Below are positions 1 to 6,717 of a stretch of DNA of 11,711 nt, piece by piece (position 1 is the stretch's first letter; every line of letters starts with the position of its first letter). The DNA is from a bacterium (GTDB lineage Bacteria > Bacteroidota > Ignavibacteria > Kapaibacteriales > Kapaibacteriaceae): contig JAGVJW010000068.1 of the NCBI GenBank assembly GCA_020050895.1, positions 1 through 11,711 of the forward strand, written 5' to 3'. Below the pieces are notes generated by a model. The model saw only the letters and a list, made by a program, of their open reading frames with translations, was not told the DNA's origin and searched no databases. A program made the translations under genes and the position numbers.

Positions 1-574
1 CCTGATCGTCGATCTTGCCGATGAAACAGGCATTAATACAACGGGGATTGGTGTAGGGCACGACATCGAAGCAGCCTTTGACGACCGCACCCAGGCACAG
101 GTCCTGACATCGGATTTTAAAACTTCACTCGAAAGTCAACTCAAAGGCACTGCCCAAAAGCAAATCTTTGGATTGCAGCCCGGTGAACACGTTGTTCGCG
201 TGCGGGCATGGGATGTTTTAAACAACGTGAGCCAGGCTTATACAACGTTTAGGATTGCAAGTGCCGACGAAGGCATTGTCACATCATGGGTAATGAACTA
301 TCCGAATCCGTTCTCAGAGTCGACAACTGTCCGCTTTAGGCATAACGTATCGCAGCCCTTTGATGCAAGAGTTCGTATATACGATATTCAGGGTAGGATC
401 GTTAGCGAGAGTGAAATGGAGATGCGCGACATGCAGACTGCCGAATATGTTTGGAATGGACGCGATACCGATGGGAATCTCCTTGGCTCCGGTGTTTACA
501 ATTGTGTCGTCCGAATTACGGCTAGTTCGGGAAGCACAACTGACGTGGCAGGTAAACTTGTACTCATTCGTTAA
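1..574 (+). CDS. porU: Type IX secretion system sortase PorU, C-terminal fragment (5' end outside window)
   Basis: The open frame enters from the left edge (first full codon at base 2) and ends at TAA 572-574, leaving 190 residues of a protein that is usually over 1,000 long. PorU is the gingipain-like (C25) surface sortase that removes the C-terminal signal from T9SS cargo and attaches the cargo to A-LPS at the outer membrane. Visible here are the segment DETGINTTGIGVGHDIEAAF (fragment residues 7-26) and the AWDVLNN motif (69-75), both typical of the end of PorU. A T9SS/FlgD-Ig-like C-terminal domain follows: NYPNPF (99-104), VRIYDIQGR (124-132), GSGVY (162-166) and a KLVLIR terminus. The C25 catalytic Cys/His region is not in the window, so activity cannot be judged. 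porV follows 37 bases downstream, the usual order in Bacteroidota, which strengthens the call over a generic T9SS cargo protein. Confidence 0.
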   Translation, partial: LIVDLADETGINTTGIGVGHDIEAAFDDRTQAQVLTSDFKTSLESQLKGTAQKQIFGLQPGEHVVRVRAWDVLNNVSQAYTTFRIASADEGIVTSWVMNYPNPFSESTTVRFRHNVSQPFDARVRIYDIQGRIVSESEMEMRDMQTAEYVWNGRDTDGNLLGSGVYNCVVRITASSGSTTDVAGKLVLIR

Positions 575-611
575 ATTTGTCGTTTCTTATGCATCGAGAG
601 GAAAATCGAGT

Positions 612-1679
612 ATGATGATAATCCGCAACGGCGGATTGGTTTTAGCCATGGCTATCCTTACAGCAGCAGCTTCGTATGGACAAGTCGGAGGTTCAGCCGT
701 TCCGTTTCTATTAATCGCTCCAGACGCCCGAGCAGGTGGCATGGGTGAAACCGGAACAGCTATTGCAGATAATATTTATGCAACCTACTGGAACCCCGCA
801 GGGCTTGGTTTTCAACAATCACGTCAGGTAGGATTGAGCTTCTCAAAATGGCTTCCTCAATTTGATGCGGATTTATTTTATTCGTATGGCACCTATGGCC
901 AATACGTCGAAGCACTCGATGGTACGATTGCCGCAACATTCATCTTCATGAACCTCGGTGAGTTCGAGAGAACATCGGAAACCGGTGTGAAATTGGGCAC
1001 GTTTCGCTCGAACGAATTCACGATTGGTGTGGCCTATGGGACTTTAATAGGAACCGACGTTACTGCTGGTGTTCAGTTCAAGTACATCCAGTCAAATCTT
1101 GCCCCGGCCGGCGGACAACAAGCCAGCGCAGGCACTGGTGTTTCAGGTGCGTTTGACTTGGGATTTCTGTGGAAACCTGCCCACCTGAACATATTAGGGT
1201 GGGAACTCGACAACGTACTATCACTAGGTGCCAATCTGCAAAACGTGGGACCTAAGATGACGTATTTGAATGAATCAGACCCGCTGCCTACCACGTTGCG
1301 AACTGGAGTAGCGTTTAAGCTTGTCGAAGATGAATTTAATGACTTACTTGTAACAGCAGACTTCTCCAAGTTGCTTGTAAAGCGCGATGCGCTTGGTTCC
1401 GATCCGATTCCGCGGTCGTTTGTTTCGGCGTGGGGTGTCGGCGGTATAGAAACCGGATTAGGTGTTGAATATATTTACGATCGTGTAGTGTCGATGCGAG
1501 GTGGTTATTTCACCGAACCAAAATCAGCCGGTGCAAGGCAATTCTACACGCTTGGAGCGGGTGTAAAGTACGATTTGTTTGTACTTGATTTTTCCTACAT
1601 CCTTACTGTTGAGGACAACCACCCACTGGCGAACACACTAAGATTTTCACTTGTGGTTGATTGGGGACAGGAGCAATAG
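612..1679 (+). CDS. porV: Type IX secretion system outer membrane protein PorV
   Basis: This 355-residue protein is a predicted FadL-like outer-membrane beta-barrel. PorV carries T9SS cargo from the translocon to the PorU sortase complex. Residues 1-23 look like a Sec signal peptide: an Arg at 5, a hydrophobic core VLAMAIL, and a likely cut after AASYG before Gln24. The mature N-terminus holds the PorV/PorQ family signature PFLLIAPDARAGGMGETG (31-48), followed by a WNPAGL motif and alternating aromatic and hydrophobic strands up to a terminal strand RFSLVVDW. The frame is open further upstream, to an ATG at 360 inside porU, but that extension encodes no family sequence. ATG 612 places the signal peptide at the N-terminus, with a GAGAGG ribosome site at 596-601. 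A second ATG directly follows at 615. The 37-base gap to porU suggests cotranscription. I am confident of the family; assignment to PorV rather than another PorV/PorQ-like paralogue rests on the adjacent porU. Confidence 0.
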   Translation: MMIIRNGGLVLAMAILTAAASYGQVGGSAVPFLLIAPDARAGGMGETGTAIADNIYATYWNPAGLGFQQSRQVGLSFSKWLPQFDADLFYSYGTYGQYVEALDGTIAATFIFMNLGEFERTSETGVKLGTFRSNEFTIGVAYGTLIGTDVTAGVQFKYIQSNLAPAGGQQASAGTGVSGAFDLGFLWKPAHLNILGWELDNVLSLGANLQNVGPKMTYLNESDPLPTTLRTGVAFKLVEDEFNDLLVTADFSKLLVKRDALGSDPIPRSFVSAWGVGGIETGLGVEYIYDRVVSMRGGYFTEPKSAGARQFYTLGAGVKYDLFVLDFSYILTVEDNHPLANTLRFSLVVDWGQEQ

Positions 1680-1713
1680 CCTCGGGTAGTGATTATAATG
1701 GACAACTGTGCAG

Positions 1714-2319
1714 CTATGGTGCTGTGCGTCGGCGAAGTTTTCTAACAATAAATATTATCACAATCGTTGCAATAATACCTGTGACAACCCAGCCATAGGC
1801 AGATAATATTTTGTCGATTTCTCGCCAGCGTGTACCAACCTGCATCCCTATCCAGATTAGCAGCGAGTTCCAGGCAAAAGCACCGAGTGTGCTGTATAGG
1901 GCTGTACGAGGGAACGGCAGGCGCGTCATTCCGGCAGCAAAAGATATCACTGCGCGCGTACCGGCCAGGAACCTGTTCCCGATAATGATGAGGCCGTGGT
2001 ATTTCTCAAACCATCGATACACTTTTTCCAGCAGCGATGTGGTAATGAAGGGCACCCAACCTTTGTCAATGAGTGCTCTGCCGTATTTGCGGCCAATCCA
2101 ATAAGCAGAAGCAAAACCTAATACAGAACCGGACGTTGCAACAACAATGGTTGGCAGAAAGGTAACCGTATCGATTCCGCACAGAGTTCCAATAAAAACG
2201 AGTATTAGATCGCTCGGTGAAGGTGGAAAGAGGTTCTCGATGTATGCAACCAGAAACGTAACAATGAATATTCCGGCTGGAGGCAATTCGCTAAGAGTTT
2301 GAATGATTGATTCGAGCAT
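1714..2319 (-). CDS. DedA family (VTT/SNARE-associated domain) inner membrane protein
   Basis: This 201-residue protein has about five hydrophobic segments, near residues 14-33, 54-76, 108-130, 138-163 and 175-193, and a basic C-terminus (RKLRRR). DedA proteins sit in the cytoplasmic membrane, and several act as flippases recycling undecaprenyl phosphate or phospholipids; which substrate applies here cannot be seen. Family marks are the acidic re-entrant loop ENLFPPSPSD (28-37), the glycine-rich AYWIGRKYG (72-80) and the second re-entrant loop NRFLAGTRAVISFAAGM (115-131) with the conserved Arg122. In that loop Ala119 stands where many DedA proteins have Pro (RF.PG.R). Length is normal. The start ATG at 2319 gives a normal N-terminus, but no Shine-Dalgarno is evident upstream. 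The gene converges on porV (34 bases between stop codons) and diverges from the dehydrogenase gene, so it is probably transcribed alone. Confidence 0.
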   Translation of the reverse strand: MLESIIQTLSELPPAGIFIVTFLVAYIENLFPPSPSDLILVFIGTLCGIDTVTFLPTIVVATSGSVLGFASAYWIGRKYGRALIDKGWVPFITTSLLEKVYRWFEKYHGLIIIGNRFLAGTRAVISFAAGMTRLPFPRTALYSTLGAFAWNSLLIWIGMQVGTRWREIDKILSAYGWVVTGIIATIVIIFIVRKLRRRTAP

Positions 2320-2417
2320 AACGTGTGATAATAACGCTCAGGTTTCCAGGTTGGCATGGTAATTTGCGTTTCTATGCCGAGTAAAATTAGCCCCCTGTAA
2401 GACGCGATGGAGTAAAA

Positions 2418-3962
2418 ATGAAGGAATTTGTAAACGAGTCCTATTTCGATTTTTCGAAACCTGCAGTTGCTGCAAAGCAACGTGCTGCCATTGATGATGT
2501 GCGCAAACGTTTTGGCAAGGAATACCCAAATATAATTGCCGGAAGAAACGTAAAGACGCAGGCGAAAACCGTAAGTCGGAATCCGGCTAACACCGAAGAA
2601 GTTGTTGGCGTATTTCAGAAGTCTGGTGTGGACGATGCAGAGCGAGCGCTGAAAGGGGCTATCACAGCCTTCGAAACGTGGAAGAATGTGCCGATGAAGA
2701 AGCGTGCACAGTATTTGTTCAAAGCTGCAAATGCTGTTCGACGTCGGCGGTTGGAAATCAATGCATGGATGATCTCCGAGGTTGGCAAAAACTATTTAGA
2801 AGCTGATGCCGATACGTGCGAAGCCATTGATTTTCTGGAATTTTACGGACGCGAGGCTCTGCGCCTAGCAGATGTGCAGCCTGTTGTGCCACAGCCAGGT
2901 GAACTGAACGAGTTGTTCTATGTACCGCTTGGCGTAGGTGTGATTATTCCTCCGTGGAATTTTCCATTTGCAATTCTTGTTGGCATGTCGGCTGCCGCCA
3001 TTGTTTGCGGCAACACAATTGTGCTTAAGCCTTCCAGCGACTCGCCGATGATGGGGTGGTTGTTTGCCGATGTAATGAAGGAAGTTGGGCTACCCCAGGG
3101 TGTACTGAATTTTCTCGTAGCCAGTGGTGCTGAAGCAGGAGACTTTTTGGTGAGTCATGCCAAAACGCGGTTCATTTCCTTTACAGGCTCAATGGAAGTA
3201 GGGTTGCGTATCAACGAACTGGCCGCCAAACCACAGCCTGGGCAGATCTGGATTAAACGTGTGGTTGTGGAAATGGGCGGTAAGGATGCAATCATTGTAG
3301 CAGCTGATGCAGATATTGATGCATCTGTTGCAGGAGTGGTTGCGGCGTCATTCGGCTTTCAGGGTCAGAAGTGCTCTGCATGCTCACGCGCCATCGTCGA
3401 CGCAACTGTGTACGATGAGTTTATAACCAAACTTAAAATCGCCGTTGATGCGCTTGTAATTGGACCGCCAATCGATAATGCTCAGATTGGACCGGTTGTC
3501 TCCGACCGTCAGGAAAAGACGTTGCTCAAATACATCGACATTGGGAAGACTGAGGGTAAACTGATCTGTGGTGGAGAGAAGGTGGCTGGCCTGCCAGGGT
3601 ACTATATCAAACCAACTGTATTCGTTAACGTAAAACCCAACGCTCGGATAATGCAGGAAGAAATTTTTGGCCCTGTGCTGGCTGTATGCAAGGCAAAGGA
3701 TTTTGATCACGCGCTGCAAATAGGCAATGATACCATCTATGGCCTTACTGGCGCCGTGTATTCAAAAGACAAGAAGAAACTCGAACGTGCCCGCAACGAA
3801 TTTTTCTGCGGTAATCTTTACCTGAACAGAAAATGCACAGGAGCAATGGTGGGTGGACACCCGTTTGGTGGATTTAATATGAGCGGGACGGATTCAAAAG
3901 CCGGTGGACGCGACTATCTCTTGCTCTTTCTCCAGGCAAAATCGGTTGCTAAGAAAATTTAG
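2418..3962 (+). CDS. rocA: L-glutamate gamma-semialdehyde dehydrogenase (1-pyrroline-5-carboxylate dehydrogenase), RocA type
   Basis: This 514-residue NAD(P)-dependent aldehyde dehydrogenase oxidises L-glutamate gamma-semialdehyde to glutamate, the last step of proline and arginine (ornithine) catabolism. It aligns end to end from memory with the roughly 515-residue Bacillus RocA. Shared marks are DADTCEAIDFLEFY (about 134-147), the cofactor and oxyanion segment PPWNFPFAI with Asn181, FTGSMEVG, the general base Glu285 in VVVEMGGKD, and the catalytic Cys319 in GQKCSACSRA. Others are MQEEIFGPV and the C-terminal block FGGFNMSGTDSKAGG, characteristic of the P5C-dehydrogenase branch. All catalytic residues are present. 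The ATG at 2418 has a good GGAG ribosome site at 2409-2412, five bases away. No proline dehydrogenase gene is adjacent, so it would work with a PutB-like enzyme or ornithine aminotransferase encoded elsewhere. The family is certain; the RocA-type substrate is very likely. The symbol pruA is also used for this enzyme. Confidence 0.
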   Translation: MKEFVNESYFDFSKPAVAAKQRAAIDDVRKRFGKEYPNIIAGRNVKTQAKTVSRNPANTEEVVGVFQKSGVDDAERALKGAITAFETWKNVPMKKRAQYLFKAANAVRRRRLEINAWMISEVGKNYLEADADTCEAIDFLEFYGREALRLADVQPVVPQPGELNELFYVPLGVGVIIPPWNFPFAILVGMSAAAIVCGNTIVLKPSSDSPMMGWLFADVMKEVGLPQGVLNFLVASGAEAGDFLVSHAKTRFISFTGSMEVGLRINELAAKPQPGQIWIKRVVVEMGGKDAIIVAADADIDASVAGVVAASFGFQGQKCSACSRAIVDATVYDEFITKLKIAVDALVIGPPIDNAQIGPVVSDRQEKTLLKYIDIGKTEGKLICGGEKVAGLPGYYIKPTVFVNVKPNARIMQEEIFGPVLAVCKAKDFDHALQIGNDTIYGLTGAVYSKDKKKLERARNEFFCGNLYLNRKCTGAMVGGHPFGGFNMSGTDSKAGGRDYLLLFLQAKSVAKKI

Positions 3963-3985
3963 AGTATACGATCATCACTAAGGCT

Positions 3986-6118
3986 TCAGTCTTCTTCTGT
4001 CTGATGCTGCACATATTCATTGTGCAATTTCTGCTGCAAGTTGGTGGGCACCTGCACGAATTCAGCGAATTCGGCAGAGTAGTTAGCACGGCCCTGTGTA
4101 AGGCTTCTGAGAACAGTTGCATAATGGTCTAGTTCGGCGAGGGGCATACGGCATTTGAGGATTTGGTAATGTCCGTCTGCGTCGACGCCCATAATCTCAC
4201 CCCGGCGTACAGGTAAATCGCTCATGATTTCTCCCACCTGTTCTTCCGGCATGATGATCTCAACATTGTAAATCGGTTCCAACAGCATGGGATCGGCCTT
4301 AATGAAAGCATCTTTGAATGCCATGCGTCCTGCAGTCTTAAATGCGGCCTCATTGCTGTCTACGGGGTGCATCTTTCCGTCGAACACGCTAACGCGAACG
4401 TCGCGCACGTACGACCCAGTTATCGGCCCTTCTGCCATCTTTTCCATCACGCCTTTGAGTATGGCCGGCAGGAATCGCTGGTCAATCACTCCGCCAACAA
4501 TGCAATTGTAGAAAACGAGTTTCCCGCCCCATGGCAATTCATAGGTTTCCTTGCCTCGAACCGTGAGGCCAGGTGGGTCTGCAATGCCATCGTAGTATGG
4601 TTCCACGCGCATGTGGACTTCGGCAAACTGTCCCGCTCCTCCCGATTGTTTCTTATGCCTATACTGTGCATCGGTGTTCTTGCGGATGGTTTCACGGTAG
4701 GGTATGCGAGCTGGCAGAAAGCCAACATCAAGTTTAAACCGGTGCTCTAGCTTCCATTTTGCACTCTGCAGGTGCATCTCTCCCTGACCGTGGATGATTA
4801 ATTGCTTTAATTCCTGTGAATGTTCAACAATCAGCGTTGGGTCTTCTTCATGCAACTGGTGCAGGGCAAGTCCAAGCTTGTCTTCGTCTCCTTTGCGATT
4901 CGAAACAACTGCCGTCCTGATCTTTGGCGGAAGGAATTCGATAGGGGGCAATACCAGGTTAAATCCTTTGTCGTGCAATGTATTGTTTACGTGAGTGTTT
5001 TTCAGTTTTACGACGGCGCCGATATCGCCTGCAGTGATTTCAGTTACTTCATGACGTTTTTTACCGTTGACAACGAAAAGTTGGCCGAGCCTTTCCGTGA
5101 TTCCCGTCTGTTCGTTTATCAGATCCTGACCATGGTGAATAGTGCCCGAATACACACGAAAAAACGACATGTCGCCCACATTAGGTTCACTCGTAGCCTT
5201 ATACACAAACAAGCACGCCTTACCTGCTGGGTCGGCCTTAAGGAAATCTCCTCCCATAGTTTCCACCGGTGGCATTTCAACTGGTGCAGGAATCACAACA
5301 TCAATGAAGGTCATCAGTCGGCCGGTACCCATGTCGTTCTTCGCCGAAATGCAGAACACAGGGAAGATTTGCCTGTTAATGATTGTTGTTGTTAACCCCT
5401 TACGCATTTCCTCTTCATCGAGCTCTCCCTTGTTGAGATAATGTTCCATCAGTGTTTCATCGTTCTCAGCAACAATTTCGATGAGCTCATTGTGAAACCG
5501 TTTTGCTCGTTCAACTTCGGCATCGGGGATTGGTTTCTTTTCGGGCTTTCCTCCGGTTGGCGGAAAAACGTACGCCGTCATTTTTAACACATCGATGATG
5601 GTGTTAAAACCAAGACCTTCGTTCAGTGGATACTGAACCACGGTTACTTCGCGTCCAAACCGATCCTTAGCCTGCTCAACCGTGCGCCAGAAATTACTTT
5701 GCTCATGATCAACTTTGTTAATAACGAATATGGTCGGAGTTTTGAACTGCTTCGTGTACTTCCAGATTATTTCTGTTCCTACTTCAACTCCATGATTAGA
5801 GCTGAGGACCATGATCCCGGTATCGACAACCTTCAGGGCTCCAATCACATCGCCGACGTAATCAACGTATCCCGGCGTATCGATGATGTTGATTTTGTAA
5901 TCGCGCCACTCGGCAAACAAAGTTGTGCCGAAAACAGACGACACTCGATCCTGCTCAATCTCATGGTAATCCGAAACCGTTGAGTGCTCTTCCACGCTAC
6001 CTCTGCGGTTTATTTCACCTGATTCAAAGAGCATGGCTTCTGCTAGTGTTGTTTTACCAGATCCTGCGTGTCCTAACAGGGCAATGTTCCTAATATGTTG
6101 GGCGTCATAGTTTTTCAT
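3986..6118 (-). CDS. Elongation factor G-like GTPase (EF-G2-type paralogue of FusA)
   Basis: This 710-residue translational GTPase has full EF-G architecture: G domain (about 1-285), domain II (about 290-390), domain III (about 400-470), domain IV (about 471-610) and domain V to the end. It shows a P-loop GHAGSGKT (16-23), G3 DTPGYVDY (80-87), G4 NKVD (134-137), the domain IV block HKKQSGGAGQF (488-498) and HPVDS (584-588). It differs from canonical FusA in several ways. The P-loop reads GHAGSGKT rather than GHIDAGKT, the switch I RGITI is RVSSV (58-62), and the G3 His is Tyr84. These marks match, from memory, the Thermus EF-G2 / EF-G-like group, so another gene should encode the main translocase. 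A GGGA ribosome site lies six bases before the ATG. It stands alone, divergent from rplS. A role on the ribosome is inferred; its exact task is unknown. Automatic pipelines would probably label it fusA. Confidence 0.
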   Translation of the reverse strand: MKNYDAQHIRNIALLGHAGSGKTTLAEAMLFESGEINRRGSVEEHSTVSDYHEIEQDRVSSVFGTTLFAEWRDYKINIIDTPGYVDYVGDVIGALKVVDTGIMVLSSNHGVEVGTEIIWKYTKQFKTPTIFVINKVDHEQSNFWRTVEQAKDRFGREVTVVQYPLNEGLGFNTIIDVLKMTAYVFPPTGGKPEKKPIPDAEVERAKRFHNELIEIVAENDETLMEHYLNKGELDEEEMRKGLTTTIINRQIFPVFCISAKNDMGTGRLMTFIDVVIPAPVEMPPVETMGGDFLKADPAGKACLFVYKATSEPNVGDMSFFRVYSGTIHHGQDLINEQTGITERLGQLFVVNGKKRHEVTEITAGDIGAVVKLKNTHVNNTLHDKGFNLVLPPIEFLPPKIRTAVVSNRKGDEDKLGLALHQLHEEDPTLIVEHSQELKQLIIHGQGEMHLQSAKWKLEHRFKLDVGFLPARIPYRETIRKNTDAQYRHKKQSGGAGQFAEVHMRVEPYYDGIADPPGLTVRGKETYELPWGGKLVFYNCIVGGVIDQRFLPAILKGVMEKMAEGPITGSYVRDVRVSVFDGKMHPVDSNEAAFKTAGRMAFKDAFIKADPMLLEPIYNVEIIMPEEQVGEIMSDLPVRRGEIMGVDADGHYQILKCRMPLAELDHYATVLRSLTQGRANYSAEFAEFVQVPTNLQQKLHNEYVQHQTEED

Positions 6119-6235
6119 GGTTTTCCCTGATTCAAATCAACAAGATTCGGAACATACGAAAAATGAAAATCTACCCGCCCCCTGACGTCATGAGGCCAGT
6201 CCTGACAACGCCGGCAACCAGCGTGATTTTGGAGG

Positions 6236-6267
6236 TTGAATACATAACCTTCCCAGCCGTATCTTTG
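6236..6267 (+). promoter_or_regulatory. Predicted Bacteroidota-type promoter for rplS
   Basis: TATCTTTG at 6260-6267 is an exact match to the Bacteroidota -7 consensus TAnnTTTG. A TTG at 6236-6238 lies 21 bases upstream, within the usual 19-21 base spacing of the -33 element. Transcription would begin near 6272-6275, giving an untranslated leader of about 40 bases before the rplS ATG. This lies in the 193-base gap between the divergent EF-G-like gene and rplS. The -33 element is short, so it adds little support of its own. Confidence 0.
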
Positions 6268-6311
6268 CAGTTCGCTTCTATTCAAAGAATACTATTGCCC
6301 GGAGAATAACG

Positions 6312-6695
6312 ATGCACCCCAAGGTAAAAAAATTCGACACTGCAATGAAATCATCGGCTTACGAAATGCGCAAGGCTAAGGCTGGTGAAGTTTCCCCTGA
6401 TATTCCCGCTTTTCGTCCTGGCGACACCATAAAGATTGCAGTCCGCGTAATCGAAGGTGAAAAGGAGCGCATCCAGAACTTTCAGGGAGTTGTTGTGGCT
6501 CGCCGAGGCTCAGGGATCAATGAAACGTTCCGCGTCCGTAAAATTTCAAACGGCGTAGGCGTCGAGCGAATCTTCCCAATCAACTCTCCTATCATCCAAA
6601 GTCTTCAGGTGATTAAAGAAGGCTCTGTACGCAGAGCAAAACTGTATTACCTGAGGGGTATGAGCGAGAAGAAGATTAGGCAGAAGCTGAATTGA
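6312..6695 (+). CDS. rplS: Large ribosomal subunit protein bL19
   Basis: This 127-residue basic protein is bL19, which sits at the interface of the 50S and 30S subunits. The family signature is clear: FRPGDTIKIAVRVIEGEKER (35-54), then IQNFQGVVVARRGSGINETF (55-74) and RVRKISNGVGVERIFPINSP, with the usual RRAKLYYLR near the C-terminus. Length is slightly above the usual 115-120, with a short N-terminal lead (MHPKVKKFDTAMKSSAYEMR). The ATG at 6312 has a GGAG ribosome site at 6301-6304, seven bases away, and a consensus promoter lies upstream. The common neighbours rpsP, rimM and trmD are absent, so rplS is here a single-gene unit between a divergent GTPase gene and a convergent hydrolase gene. 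Confidence 0.
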   Translation: MHPKVKKFDTAMKSSAYEMRKAKAGEVSPDIPAFRPGDTIKIAVRVIEGEKERIQNFQGVVVARRGSGINETFRVRKISNGVGVERIFPINSPIIQSLQVIKEGSVRRAKLYYLRGMSEKKIRQKLN

Positions 6696-6717
6696 GGTGC
6701 CCTCTATTTAGCGCACC
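6696..6717. terminator. Weak hairpin between convergent rplS and hydrolase gene
   Basis: GGTGC at 6696-6700 pairs with GCACC at 6713-6717. The stem can lengthen to GAGGTGC with GCACCCTC through one bulged C. The loop is twelve bases. The hairpin begins directly after the rplS stop and includes the stop codon of the opposite gene (6708-6710). Its position suits a two-way terminator, but neither strand has a run of T after the stem, so intrinsic termination is doubtful. Confidence 0.

Noticed and set aside
360..611. Upstream extension of porV to an ATG at 360
   Set aside because: The extension overlaps the porU end in another frame, encodes nothing like PorV and would bury the signal peptide. 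ATG 612 has a ribosome site and puts the signal peptide at the N-terminus.
1706..1726. Hairpin (GCAGC with GCTG) between convergent porV and dedA
   Set aside because: The stem is short and relies on G-T pairs at its base, it has no T run on either side, and it overlaps the dedA stop codon; it is not distinguishable from chance.
4820..5395. Long open frame (191 codons) on the plus strand inside the EF-G-like gene
   Set aside because: It is antisense to a strongly conserved gene, its product has no recognisable motif, and there is no ribosome site or promoter in front of it.
6133..6140. Possible -7 element (TTGATTTG on the minus strand) for the EF-G-like gene
   Set aside because: It departs from TAnnTTTG at one of the two fixed TA bases, has no clear -33 partner, and would leave a leader of only about ten bases including the ribosome site.
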